Positions 8,403-17,836 of a DNA stretch of 64,000 bases are shown here, piece by piece. Position numbers and translations under genes: made by a program. Each line of letters begins with the position of its first letter. Within the stretch, counting starts at the first letter, position 1. The notes beneath the pieces were generated by a model. It was not told the DNA's origin. It saw only the letters and a list, made by a program, of their open reading frames with translations, and did no database searches. Source of the stretch: JBGTSJ01 sp041940305. GTDB taxonomy: Bacteria; Planctomycetota; Planctomycetia; Planctomycetales; Planctomycetaceae. The DNA is taken from NCBI GenBank assembly GCA_041940305.1, contig JBGTSJ010000002.1:434001-498000 (forward strand). The letters are read 5' to 3'.

Positions 8403-9332
8403 ATGCGGAAGGGATGTCGCAGCTGGATCGTGCTGTGCTGGATGGTTTCGGCGCTCACGGGCAGCGCACAAGCAGCCGAAGGGGAACAGCCCGCGCCGAT
8501 TGTGGTGGGGTATCTGCCGTGGTATCGGATGCAGGGGTTCACGGCGGAGCGTGTCGGGCCGGTGACGGATCTCATCTACTTCGGGATTGAGCCGACGAAG
8601 TCGGGGGACTTCCCCGAGAATCCGATTCCCGACGCGACGCTGACGACGCTGCAGTCGATCCGTACGGCGACCGGCTGCCGCCTGCTCCTGTGCGCCGGCG
8701 GCGGAGGCCGCTCCGACGGTTTCCCCGCGCTGGTGGATGGCCGCACGCGCGCGGCGTTCGTCCCGAAGTTGTGCGCCTATTGTTCCGAGCACGAGTTTGA
8801 TGGGGTCGACTTTGACTGGGAGCATCCTTCGAGCGAAGCCGAGTTCGCTGCGTACATCGAACTCGTGAAGGAAACGCGCGCGGGACTCGACGACGGCGCG
8901 CTGGTCACCGTCGCCCAGTCTCCGTATAAGGACCTGGGGCCGGGAATGTACGACGCCGTCGATCGGATCCATGTGATGTCGTACAACCACCACTTTCCTC
9001 AGGCGCGCATCGAAGACTCGGCAACCGACGTGGCGCGGATGCTGCGTTATGGCTGTCCCCGCGAGAAGATCGTCCTCGGCGTGCCCTTTTACGGACGGGA
9101 CAAGGACGGCAAAACAAAGACGTACGCGGACATCGTCCGGTTGCTGGGGCGCGCTCCGGAGAACGACCAGGTGCGCGGCTTTGCGTTCAACTCGCCGCGA
9201 ACGATTCGCGGGAAAGTGGACTACGTCCGCAGCGAAAACCTGCCGGGGATCATGATCTGGGAACTGGGCCAGGACACGACCGACGAGGCGACGTCGCTGC
9301 TGAATGTCATCGAGCGCCGTCTCGACCGGTGA
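8403..9332 (+). CDS. Secreted GH18-family (chitinase-like) glycoside hydrolase
   Basis: Likely hydrolyses beta-1,4-linked N-acetylglucosamine-type polymers outside the cytoplasm, by the substrate-assisted GH18 mechanism. A Sec signal peptide (about residues 1-24, ending SAQAA) precedes the barrel. The GH18 DxxDxDxE motif is intact as DGVDFDWE, with the proton-donor Glu at residue 140. The preceding strand LLLCAGGGGRSDGF matches the SxGG region. The later HVMSYN and PGIMIWELGQD match the conserved barrel strands 6 and 8. It is 309 residues, compact for GH18, with no visible chitin-binding module. The exact polymer is unknown. Confidence 0.88.
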   Translation: MRKGCRSWIVLCWMVSALTGSAQAAEGEQPAPIVVGYLPWYRMQGFTAERVGPVTDLIYFGIEPTKSGDFPENPIPDATLTTLQSIRTATGCRLLLCAGGGGRSDGFPALVDGRTRAAFVPKLCAYCSEHEFDGVDFDWEHPSSEAEFAAYIELVKETRAGLDDGALVTVAQSPYKDLGPGMYDAVDRIHVMSYNHHFPQARIEDSATDVARMLRYGCPREKIVLGVPFYGRDKDGKTKTYADIVRLLGRAPENDQVRGFAFNSPRTIRGKVDYVRSENLPGIMIWELGQDTTDEATSLLNVIERRLDR

Positions 9333-9420
9333 GCTGATTGCTCGTGTCTCCAGCGGCTGATACGCTCGCTGTTGTTCTTCCGCCGACTCCGGCGGCGAAG
9401 TGGGCTACAGGAGAATTCGC

Positions 9421-10473
9421 ATGTCACTCGCGCGCGTGACGGCTCTGTTGGTCTGTCTTGTTTCGTCTCAGGTGCTCCCGGCGCAGGATTCACCGCCCGC
9501 CGATCTGTCGGGAGCTCTCAACGGCGCGGCCTGGATCGGCCCGGGCGTTTCACTCAACGACCTGCGCGGCAAGTCAGTGGTTCTGCTGACGTACGTCACG
9601 TGGTGCCCAAAATGCAATGTCTGGGCCCCCGAACTGTTCGCACAGATCAAGGCGGCCGCGGCCGACCGCCCGGTCGTCATCATCGCCGTCTGCACCGATG
9701 CCCCCACGGTCCCGGGAACCGTGTACTGCGCCGAGAAAGGGATGGTGGGACTGAATGTGCTGCACGCCTACGACGCCAACATGGACGCGCGGCTCGGCCT
9801 GGACGACTCGCGGCTGTTCAATGCCATGCTCATCGGGCCCGACGGGCAGCCGGTGTGGTCCGGCGGCGCGAGCAACTATTTTAATACCGACAACGGGAAG
9901 GACTTCGTGGTAGCCCGCAAGGTCCGGGAGCTGGGCAATCCCGGCGAGTTCACGATCGTTTCCGACGACATGCCTCCGGACGTGCAGCAGCTGCTGTGGC
10001 CGATGGAACTGGGCCGCCTCATCCCCGATCGCGACCTCAATCGCGTGAAGCGGAAGTTGTCTCCTGAGAGCCGCGAAGCTCTCGAAGAGGCCGTGCAGAC
10101 GTTCGTCGCCCGACAACTGGAGATCATCCGCGAACTGATGGAAGGGGGCGTCCCGGAGCAGATGGCGGCGTATGCCAAGGCCGATCTGCTGGCGAAGACG
10201 TATCCCACGACCGAGGAGGGGCGAGAAGGGCGGAGCATCGTTTCCGAGTTCAACCGGAGCTCCGATTTCAAACGCGAGATCGTGGCCCGCACCGCATACG
10301 AGAAACTCCTGGAGAACGCGGCGAATCAGTCCCAGGCGCGACAGGCCGGGCAGTTGACCGGTTTCGTAAAACGCTTTGAGGGAACATGGGCGGCGGAGCA
10401 GGCGGCGGCGCTGCTGGCCAAAGAAGACGGGGAGCGGGATTCCAGCGGCGCCGACCCGGTGGAAGCGCCCTAG
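9421..10473 (+). CDS. Exported thioredoxin-fold (redoxin) protein with C-terminal helical extension
   Basis: Signal peptide MSLARVTALLVCLVSSQVLPAQ, then a thioredoxin-like domain (about residues 40-165) with a redox motif WCPKC (Cys62, Cys65) following VVLLTYVTWC. The strand NAMLIGPDGQPVWSG corresponds to the second half of the fold. From about residue 180 the protein is a charged helical region with no family I recognise. Likely an extracytoplasmic thiol-disulfide protein; partner unknown. The start at 9421 was chosen over an in-frame start at 9400 because it has AGGAG 7-8 nt upstream and opens the signal peptide directly. Confidence 0.82.
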   Translation: MSLARVTALLVCLVSSQVLPAQDSPPADLSGALNGAAWIGPGVSLNDLRGKSVVLLTYVTWCPKCNVWAPELFAQIKAAAADRPVVIIAVCTDAPTVPGTVYCAEKGMVGLNVLHAYDANMDARLGLDDSRLFNAMLIGPDGQPVWSGGASNYFNTDNGKDFVVARKVRELGNPGEFTIVSDDMPPDVQQLLWPMELGRLIPDRDLNRVKRKLSPESREALEEAVQTFVARQLEIIRELMEGGVPEQMAAYAKADLLAKTYPTTEEGREGRSIVSEFNRSSDFKREIVARTAYEKLLENAANQSQARQAGQLTGFVKRFEGTWAAEQAAALLAKEDGERDSSGADPVEAP

Positions 10474-10606
10474 CTCGCGGACACTTCGAAGCAGCCGGGA
10501 ATCCTCGGGCAATCCCTTGCGTTCGGCCTGCTTAAGAGGCATACTACTTACAGTTGTAAGCTATTGCTCCCCCTCTCCCGTGTCCCGATTCCGCGGAGGT
10601 TCTTCC

Positions 10607-11797
10607 ATGACTCGAATGTGCCTGTCACTGGGATGTTGCGTGGTTCTTGCGGCGGGATGCGGCATCGACCTGTCGACGATCGGTCAGCCGGCGGCCGAGA
10701 ATGCGGGTGAGTCGGTCGTCCAGCAGGACGGGACCGCGCCGGACGTTCCGGTTGTGACTCCGGCGGCGGCGCCGCCCACCGGCACGGCCGTCAGCGGAAC
10801 CGTCACTGCAGCGGCGCCGGTGGATCCGAATGACCCGGCGGCCGACCTGTACGGGACGCAGGGTGGAGAGCAGACGGTTCCGGCCTCCCAGGCGCCGGCG
10901 GATGCTCCGTTGCGGGCGCGGCGCGAGGACACATTCTTCAAGCTGTCGAGCGCCACGATGGAGACCGGGCGGTTTGGGCGTCCGATGCTGAGCGTCTTCT
11001 ACGAGATCACCCACAAGGGAGAGTATGGCGGGGTGAATATGATCATCCGGACGCCGGACGGCGAGAAAGAAACCGTGATGCTGATCGGGCCGTTCTGGGA
11101 CAACAAGGGGGAACTCGAAATTGAAGACTCCTTCCCGACGCCCTTCTCGGATTCCTCGTTCCCCAAAAACTTCGAGGTCTATCTGGTCCGCTCGGAACGC
11201 CGCTACGGGCCGGATTGGCGGCGGGAGTTCAAGGTCTCCAACTCGGTGACGATCGGCGCAGTCCCCAGCCTGACGGTCGCACGCAACTGGACTCCCGACG
11301 AAGCCGCGAAATACCGGGAGCCGTTCCCGGACTACACGAACCCGAATTCCCACATGGACGTCGGCACGTTGACCGAGTACGTGGGGAATACCGGAGGGGG
11401 TGGCGAGCAACGGTACGTCAGTCCGGAGAAGCAGTTGCTGGGTGTCGAGTACCGTCCGGGGGAGTGGGACGGCGAGAAATGCATCGGTCAGCTGGTGTGC
11501 GTGTTTGATCGCGATCAGCCGACGACGCTGCCGGAGCGGGTGATCGCCAACGAAGGTTACGTCGTGGGCGCGGTGAACGCGCATGCGGACCGATTCGTCA
11601 ACGCGGTGCAACTGGTGTTCATGAAAGTGGGGAGTGACGGACGGCTCGATTCGTCCGACAGTTACACCAGCGACTGGCTCGGATTCCCGGGGAGCGGGGA
11701 GCCGACCACACTAGGTGGAGACGGACGGACGGTCATCGGCATGAGCTTCCGGCAGGGCGCGATACTGGATGGGCTCGCGCTGGTGCTGAAGGATTGA
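10607..11797 (+). CDS. Putative lipoprotein of unknown function
   Basis: About 396-residue lipoprotein. The signal peptide MTRMCLSLGCCVVLAAGC ends in a lipobox at Cys18. A low-complexity Pro/Ala/Val linker (about 25-100) follows, then a beta-rich domain (about 105-220) containing SVFYEITHKGEYGGVNMIIR. The C-terminal domain (about 265-396) repeats GGDGRTVIGMSF-like glycines reminiscent of jacalin-type sugar-binding loops, which is only a resemblance. The start is at 10607, with GGAGG 8 nt upstream; the open frame extends 77 codons further upstream into the preceding gene. A small CTTACA-GT-TGTAAG palindrome (about 10549-10562) lies upstream and could be an operator. Confidence 0.78.
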   Translation: MTRMCLSLGCCVVLAAGCGIDLSTIGQPAAENAGESVVQQDGTAPDVPVVTPAAAPPTGTAVSGTVTAAAPVDPNDPAADLYGTQGGEQTVPASQAPADAPLRARREDTFFKLSSATMETGRFGRPMLSVFYEITHKGEYGGVNMIIRTPDGEKETVMLIGPFWDNKGELEIEDSFPTPFSDSSFPKNFEVYLVRSERRYGPDWRREFKVSNSVTIGAVPSLTVARNWTPDEAAKYREPFPDYTNPNSHMDVGTLTEYVGNTGGGGEQRYVSPEKQLLGVEYRPGEWDGEKCIGQLVCVFDRDQPTTLPERVIANEGYVVGAVNAHADRFVNAVQLVFMKVGSDGRLDSSDSYTSDWLGFPGSGEPTTLGGDGRTVIGMSFRQGAILDGLALVLKD

Positions 11798-11979
11798 CGG
11801 CGGCGTTCGTCGGGCAGGCGTTGAGGTCGGTCGCAGCGGCGGACGCATGCGGAAGGGAGCGCTGGTGGCGGTGCGCATGTCCAAAGTGCGCTCGGTCGAG
11901 CCGCTCTCCCCCGCTACGTGCCCGTTTGCGACCGGATCGGCCGGCAGAGGAAAGGGATCCGATCCAGCGTCGCGTCCCT

Positions 11980-12933
11980 TCACTCTCCCTTGAACACTTC
12001 CACCGCCGGATGTCCTTTCCGATCCTGCCCGAACAACCCCCACGACTTTTCAATCGGCAGTCCCGACGCCTCCGCCTTCCACGGCAGGTCAAACGCCTCG
12101 AACCCCACCCCCACAAACACCCACGCCCCTCCATCTGCCTCAATCACGCGCCCCTCCGACAGATGCGCCGCCCAGAACGCCCGCTGCAGTTCGGGTGAAT
12201 ACTCCGGTGTCCCGTCGTTCCGTCCCGCATGCGGGAACCCAGTCTCCTTCACTACCACCGGCTTCCCCGACTCCCGCGACAGCCGCACCGCCTCCCCCCG
12301 CACCCACGCTGCCGCCTCGTCCGCTCCCAGCGCCGGCCGGTCAAACACCGGGTGAATGTTCGGAGACAGGAAGTCGCCGAACTCCATCACGAACTCCCGC
12401 TCATACCCCACCAGCGGCTCGCTCGTCGTCAGCGCCGCCGCCTCACCCAGCCGCCACCGCAACCGCTCCCCCGCAATACGGACGTCCTCCTCTTCATACC
12501 GCCCGAACGTCAGCCCCTCGTTCCCGACGATCACCCCCATCGCCAGTTCATCCCCGAACTGCTCCACCAGCGCCGCCGCTCCATCCACCTCCGCCGCAGA
12601 CTTCGGATCCCAGATCCCCACCAGCACCGCCCGAAACTCCAGCTCCCGCGCCACCGCCACCAGCCGCGGCGTATTCGCCTCGTGATACCCGTACAGCACC
12701 AGCCCATCGAAGTAAGGCCGCAGCACCTCCAGGTCCGCCCGAATCTCGCTCGTCTTCAGCGCCCCCTGGTTAGCCGGATTCCGCGGATCCAGCCGCGATG
12801 GCGTATACCCCACCATCGATGCCCCCTCCGACCGCAAATACTCAAACAGATCGGCGCCGTCCTTTGCATGAACCACCGAACTGGCGCCGAGCCAAGTCAG
12901 AACAACACACACTGCTGCCCATCGCTTCCCCAC
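11980..12933 (-). CDS. Exported GH17-like exo-beta-1,3-glucanase
   Basis: Probable beta-glucan hydrolase of the GH17/exo-beta-1,3-glucanase type. A signal peptide (MGKRWAAVCVVLTWLGASSVVHA) precedes a TIM-barrel-like sequence starting MVGYTPSRLDPR. The acid/base Glu is seen in VIVGNEGL (Glu139). The nucleophile Glu lies in VVVKETGFP (Glu230), the spacing expected for clan GH-A. PYFDGLVLYGYHEANTPRLV matches the barrel strands before the acid/base. It is 317 residues. It is convergent with the lipoprotein gene to its left, and its upstream flank carries a short tandem repeat. Confidence 0.85.
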   Translation of the reverse strand: MGKRWAAVCVVLTWLGASSVVHAKDGADLFEYLRSEGASMVGYTPSRLDPRNPANQGALKTSEIRADLEVLRPYFDGLVLYGYHEANTPRLVAVARELEFRAVLVGIWDPKSAAEVDGAAALVEQFGDELAMGVIVGNEGLTFGRYEEEDVRIAGERLRWRLGEAAALTTSEPLVGYEREFVMEFGDFLSPNIHPVFDRPALGADEAAAWVRGEAVRLSRESGKPVVVKETGFPHAGRNDGTPEYSPELQRAFWAAHLSEGRVIEADGGAWVFVGVGFEAFDLPWKAEASGLPIEKSWGLFGQDRKGHPAVEVFKGE

Positions 12934-12970
12934 AGCAACGCTCCCTTTTCCAACCCAGTGCTGAACTCAA

Positions 12971-13000
12971 CCCTGCTCCCTGCTCCCTGCTCCCTGCTCC
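12971..13000. repeat. Four tandem copies of a 7-mer (CCTGCTC)
   Basis: The 7-nt unit CCTGCTC is repeated four times, followed by a CCTCTGA CCTCTGA pair. It lies just upstream of the GH17-like gene (which starts at 12933) and after the end of the neighbouring minus-strand gene. Simple tandem repeats like this are prone to length change. Confidence 0.7.
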
Positions 13001-13020
13001 CTGCCCTCTGACCTCTGACC

Positions 13021-13401
13021 TCACCCCCGATGAAAATGCACATGCAACCACCCCTCCCCCTCCCGCCGCCACACCCGCGTCTCGCTCACGCAGGCCGTCA
13101 CTGGTGACCCGTTCGCGTCCAGCTTCTGCACCAGCCGTACGTAGCTGACGATTCCAACGTCGCCGATGACTCGCACATGCGGCGAGCTGATCGACGACTG
13201 CCGCGGCGTCCCGCTTCCGGGCAGGTCGAAGTAGAACTTGTGAAACGGCATCCCGCTCACCAGATGCCCCTCCGCCTCCGGCTCAAAGCACGTCAGCGAC
13301 TCATCACACAACGCCGCATACGCCGCCCAGTCCCCCGCATCGATCGACTGGAGCAATCGCGCACTCACCTCCAACAACCCCGCTTCCGCCGAACGCTCCA
13401 T
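13021..13401 (-). CDS. CaMKII-association-domain / NTF2-like protein
   Basis: 126 residues covering a single NTF2-like fold of the calcium/calmodulin-dependent kinase II association-domain type, as found in small stand-alone bacterial proteins. The N-terminal helix (LLEVSARLLQSIDAGDWAAY) is followed by the family segment LTCFEPEAEGHLVSGMPFH. Strands VRVIGDVGIVSYVRLVQK and ETRVWRREGEGWLHVHFH then close the cone-shaped fold. There is no signal peptide, so it is cytoplasmic. Its role is unknown; such proteins often oligomerise and bind small molecules. Confidence 0.85.
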   Translation of the reverse strand: MERSAEAGLLEVSARLLQSIDAGDWAAYAALCDESLTCFEPEAEGHLVSGMPFHKFYFDLPGSGTPRQSSISSPHVRVIGDVGIVSYVRLVQKLDANGSPVTACVSETRVWRREGEGWLHVHFHRG

Positions 13402-13445
13402 TGATCACCTCATGCATTGATGAAACTGACGCAGAACCACATCCT

Positions 13446-13500
13446 CCCTCTCCCGCGCGAGCCGCCCTGCTCGCGCGGCAACCGCCATCGCGGGAGAGGG
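13446..13500. terminator. Nested inverted repeat, terminator-like
   Basis: An outer stem CCCTCTCCCGCG / CGCGGGAGAGGG encloses an inner stem CGCGCGAG / CTCGCGCG. It lies between two minus-strand genes, downstream of the small membrane protein gene, where it could terminate transcription. No T-run is seen, so it may instead be a dispersed repeat. Confidence 0.5.
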
Positions 13501-13540
13501 GCCGGGGGTGAAGGTCAAAAATCCCGCAGCCGACGTTACG

Positions 13541-13738
13541 TCATCGTTGTCTTGACTGCCGCCGTCTCGCCAAACTGAGCAGCATGGCAATTGCAAGCAA
13601 TACGACGCCCAGTGCAAGCGGATTGTGCAGCTCAATCGAAAACGACGCCCCCTCGTACAGCACGTAGCGCCCCATCGACTGCTTCTCCGAGAGTAGAACG
13701 TAAATCAGTTCCCCCCTCACACCCGCGTGGTTTACCAT
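13541..13738 (-). CDS. Small predicted membrane protein
   Basis: 65-residue frame ending in a clear hydrophobic helix (NPLALGVVLLAIAMLLSLA) followed by RRRQSRQR, a positive-inside C-terminal tail. The upstream part (YVLLSEKQSMGRYVLYEGASFSIEL) has normal amino-acid composition, unlike the antisense frames around it. The frame continues upstream into the opposite-strand DUF1501 gene, so ATG 13738 is proposed as the start, leaving 34 nt between the two divergent starts. Function unknown. Confidence 0.45.
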   Translation of the reverse strand: MVNHAGVRGELIYVLLSEKQSMGRYVLYEGASFSIELHNPLALGVVLLAIAMLLSLARRRQSRQR

Positions 13739-13772
13739 AACCACACACCCCCACGCGAACCCGGGAGCGCTC

Positions 13773-15215
13773 ATGCCCTCTCCCCTGCCGCACCGCGCCA
13801 GCCCCCTCATCGCGCCCCCCTCCCGCCGCGACTTCCTCCACTCCGCCACCGGCCTCGGAGCCCTCGCTCTCACGCATCTGCTGGCTGTCGATACCGCGCA
13901 CGCCGCCCCCGCCCCGCGCAACCCCCTCGCGCCGCGACCGCCGCACTTCACCCCCCGCGCGCGCCGCGTCATCTGGCTCTTCATGCACGGCGGCCCCAGC
14001 CACGTCGATCTCTTCGACCCCAAGCCCGAACTCGCCAGGTGGTCCGGCCAGCCACTGCCGGACAGCTACGGCGAAGTCATGACCCGGCGCAAGGTCGCCG
14101 CCAACCCGCTCCTCGCACCCGTCAAACCCTTCCGGCCCCGCGGCGAGTCCGGCCTCGAGATCAGCGACTTCCTCCCCCACATCGCCGCCTGCGCCGACGA
14201 CCTCTGCGTCCTCCGCAGCGTCCACGGCGACAGCGTCAACCACCCGCAGTCGGTGTATCAGATGAACACCGGCAGCATCCTCACCGGCCGACCCTCCGTC
14301 GGCGCCTGGGTCAGCTACGGCCTCGGCGCCGAAAACCAGGACATGCCCGCCTTCGTCGTCCTCCCCGATCCCGCCGGAGGCATCAAAGGGGGCCCCCCCG
14401 CCTGGGGTAACGGCTATCTCCCCGCCACCTACCAGGGAACCACCGTCCGCCCCGGACCCAGCCCCATCCTCCACCTGCGGCCCCCCTCCGACGTCACCCC
14501 CGACCGCCAGCAGCGCCTCCTCGACTTCATCCAGTCCCACAACCGCCAACACCTCGCCGCCCGCGACCACGACGACGACCTCGCCGCGCGCATCAACGCC
14601 TACGAGCTCGCCTTCCGCATGCAGTCCACCGCCCCCGAAGTCGTCGATCTCTCACAGGAAACCCAGGCCACCCTCGACCGCTACGGCGTCGGCCACAAGC
14701 ACACCGACGACTACGGCACCCGCTGCCTCCTCGCCCGCCGCATGATCGAACGCGGCGTCCGCTTCGTCCAGGTCTACTCCGGCGACACCAACGGCTGGGA
14801 CGCCCATAACGACGTCCTCAAGAACCACACCGACTACTGCCGGAAAACCGACCAGCCCGTCGCCGCCCTCCTCACCGACCTCAAACAACGCGGCCTCCTC
14901 GAAGACACCCTCGTCATCTGGGGCGGTGAGTTCGGCCGCATGCCCATGAGCGAACAGGGAACCGGCCGCGACCACAACCCCTGGGGCTATACCCTCTGGC
15001 TCGCCGGCGCAGGCGTGAATAAGGGAATGGCGTACGGAGCCACCGACCCCCTCGGCCTCCGCGCCGCCGAAAACCCCATCCACATCCACGACCTCCACGC
15101 TACTCTCCTCCACCTTCTCGGCCTCGACCACGAACGCCTCACCTACCTCCACAACGGCCGCGACGAACGGCTCACCGAAGTCAGCGGAGTGGTGGTCAAA
15201 GACATCCTCGCCTGA
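13773..15215 (+). CDS. DUF1501 protein with Tat signal
   Basis: 480-residue DUF1501 protein, a family greatly expanded in planctomycetes and related to alkaline-phosphatase/sulfatase folds. The N-terminus has a twin-arginine signal (SRRDFLHSATGLGALALTHLLA, written here as two parts: SRRDFLHSATG then LGALALTHLLA). It is followed by the hallmark VIWLFMHGGPSHVDLFDPKP. Other family blocks are LRSVHGDSVNHPQS, GWDAHNDVLKNH, VIWGGEFGRMPM and GRDHNPWGYTLW. Members usually sit beside a DUF1549/DUF1553 cytochrome; none is adjacent here, so this copy is an orphan. Biochemical function is not established for the family. Confidence 0.93.
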   Translation: MPSPLPHRASPLIAPPSRRDFLHSATGLGALALTHLLAVDTAHAAPAPRNPLAPRPPHFTPRARRVIWLFMHGGPSHVDLFDPKPELARWSGQPLPDSYGEVMTRRKVAANPLLAPVKPFRPRGESGLEISDFLPHIAACADDLCVLRSVHGDSVNHPQSVYQMNTGSILTGRPSVGAWVSYGLGAENQDMPAFVVLPDPAGGIKGGPPAWGNGYLPATYQGTTVRPGPSPILHLRPPSDVTPDRQQRLLDFIQSHNRQHLAARDHDDDLAARINAYELAFRMQSTAPEVVDLSQETQATLDRYGVGHKHTDDYGTRCLLARRMIERGVRFVQVYSGDTNGWDAHNDVLKNHTDYCRKTDQPVAALLTDLKQRGLLEDTLVIWGGEFGRMPMSEQGTGRDHNPWGYTLWLAGAGVNKGMAYGATDPLGLRAAENPIHIHDLHATLLHLLGLDHERLTYLHNGRDERLTEVSGVVVKDILA

Positions 15216-15462
15216 GTACACATCCCCGCCCGCCGTTGAGCCGCGACCCGCCAGGGGAGCGCGCCCGCCCACAGAAGCAGACGCCTCCATACCGTCCCCT
15301 GAGAAAACCGGTCGTCACCAACCACTTCGGACGTGGCAAATGCGGCGCAAACGGACGGGCCTGCCCGTCCGATCCGGTGCCACCGGCGATTCCGGTAAAG
15401 AGGTCTCCGGCGGGCTCCGATAAGGCTGGCAGGGAGAAGGTGCGCGCCGGGGGAACCGTCCG

Positions 15463-15705
15463 ATGTTGCGATCCATGTTCTTCGCCATCGGGACGTTCGT
15501 CACGCTCACCGGACTGCTGCTCTTCCGGGTGGACCGGATCATCCTCACCCCCGGCAGCGACGGCCCTGCGGCCCAGCTCATCTCCCGCCCGCGCGCCGAC
15601 GGCTGTCGCGAAATCGATCCGCCGGCCTGGCTCCCCTACACCCTCGCCAGTTGTGGCGTGCTGACCATGCTGTATGCCTTCGCTCTGCCGAAGAAGGGAA
15701 CGTAA
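15463..15705 (+). CDS. Small membrane protein, two predicted helices
   Basis: 80 residues. An N-terminal hydrophobic segment (MFFAIGTFVTLTGLLLF) and a C-terminal one (WLPYTLASCGVLTMLYAFALP) flank a polar loop, giving a likely hairpin in the membrane. It starts at ATG 15463. The following gene is convergent. Family not recognised. Confidence 0.6.
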   Translation: MLRSMFFAIGTFVTLTGLLLFRVDRIILTPGSDGPAAQLISRPRADGCREIDPPAWLPYTLASCGVLTMLYAFALPKKGT

Positions 15706-15783
15706 CGGCGTGAACGGCCGCGAGTGGCGTTTGGGAGCGGTTGGTCCTTGCAGGCCAGACGGGCCGGCGCAGCCCGGGTCCAT

Positions 15784-16710
15784 TCACTTCTTGCCCTTCC
15801 GCCGCGCGCGGGCGTCGAGGTAGTGGCCGAGGGACTTCTGGTAGGGCTGGTTGGTGACGATCTTGTGGTAGTCCACTGCCGCATTGCCGCAGATGCGTTC
15901 CAGCTCGGCCTCGAACTCGCGGTACTGCTCGAGGTAGATGGAACGAAGGCGATGCGGATCGACGAGCACGCGGTGCGAGCCGCGCTCCAGGCTGCGAAAC
16001 TGCGTAGGGCGGCTGAACGGGAAGTCTTCTTCCTCAGGGGCCACGATCTGGAACAGGATCACCTCGTGCCGCGCGTGGCGGAACTGGCGCAGGACCTGCG
16101 TGAGCGGCGCAAGCTTGTCGAAGAAGTCGCTGAGGATGAAGATCAGGCTGCGCCGCTTGAGCAGCGGAATCATCTGCTCAAAGACTGAGGCGAGGCTGGT
16201 TTCGCTGCCGGGTTTAAAGCGCTCGAGCGAGTTGGTGATCCGCTGGAAATTGGCCGGGGTGGCCGCAGGGTCGATGCGTTCGCGAACCTTGGTGTCGAAC
16301 GTCATCAGGCCGACGGCGTCGCGCTGCGAGAGCAGGAGGTACCCCAATGAGGCGGCGAGATAGCGGGCGTAGTCGAACTTGCTCAGCGTGCTCTGCCCGT
16401 ACGCCATGCTGCCCGAGCCGTCGACCAGCAGGTACGAGCGGAGGTTCGTCTCCTCTTCGAACTCCTTGATGTAATAGCGGCCGGTCTTGCCGAAGGCGCG
16501 CCAGTCGATGTGACGGATCTCATCCCCGGGGTAATACTGCCGGTGTTCGACAAACTCGACGCTCGAGCCTTTGAAGGGGCTTTTGTGCTGCCCGATCATG
16601 TAGCCTTCGACCACCAGCCGCGCAACAACGTCGAGCTTCCCGAACCGCGCAAGCGCGGTGGGATCCTCCAGAGGAGGTGCTGCCGGCGGTTTCTCATGTA
16701 ATGTCGCCAT
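15784..16710 (-). CDS. DUF58 domain protein (VWA-like)
   Basis: About 308 residues. DUF58 proteins usually accompany a MoxR AAA+ ATPase and are thought to help assemble or activate protein complexes. The family core HRQYYPGDEIRHIDWRAFGKTGR is present (as HRQYYPGDEIRHID then WRAFGKTGR). A von Willebrand A fold with a MIDAS-type LVDGSGSMAYG follows. Then comes DAVGLMTFDTKV, and FILSDFFD near the second metal-contact loop. The start at 16710 (MATLHEKPP) was preferred to an in-frame upstream start at 16746. No moxR gene is adjacent, which is unusual; the partner may lie elsewhere. Confidence 0.88.
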   Translation of the reverse strand: MATLHEKPPAAPPLEDPTALARFGKLDVVARLVVEGYMIGQHKSPFKGSSVEFVEHRQYYPGDEIRHIDWRAFGKTGRYYIKEFEEETNLRSYLLVDGSGSMAYGQSTLSKFDYARYLAASLGYLLLSQRDAVGLMTFDTKVRERIDPAATPANFQRITNSLERFKPGSETSLASVFEQMIPLLKRRSLIFILSDFFDKLAPLTQVLRQFRHARHEVILFQIVAPEEEDFPFSRPTQFRSLERGSHRVLVDPHRLRSIYLEQYREFEAELERICGNAAVDYHKIVTNQPYQKSLGHYLDARARRKGKK

Positions 16711-16746
16711 GCCATCTCCCAACCGCGATGTCAGACGGCTGTCCAA

Positions 16747-16909
16747 GGGAAATCGAACGCAGATTTCCGCGGATCGAAAAAGAATCAGCGCAGATTCAAG
16801 GATACGGGAGGCGTTGGGGAAACACCAATCCGCTCATCCGCGAAAACCCGCGGCCTCCGCGTCATTCGCGGCCCAGCTTGCGCCGGAACATCCGACCCCA
16901 AGACGGCCT
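16747..16909. other. Intergenic repeat-like tract
   Basis: Between the DUF58 and SDR genes. The text CGCAGATTTCCGCGGATC and CAGCGCAGATTC (about 16760-16800) repeats a CGCAGATT core, which looks like degraded dispersed repeat rather than coding sequence. No gene seen. Confidence 0.4.
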
Positions 16910-17677
<768 letters not shown>

Positions 17678-17836
17678 GGAAGTGCAGACAGATACAGTCA
17701 TTCCAACGGAGCCGCTCCAATCTAGCGAGACGTCCGTCGGCTGGCGAGCGCCAATCGCGGCTCGTGGACGGCGGCGCACCGGATATAGTGTCTGGCGGCC
17801 CACATCCTGATCACCCAGCCAGCACCGGTGCCCGCC

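Noticed and set aside
14000..15200. Long minus-strand frames opposite the DUF1501 gene
   Set aside because: Gly/Val/Asp-rich mirror frames typical of very high GC codon use; no motif.
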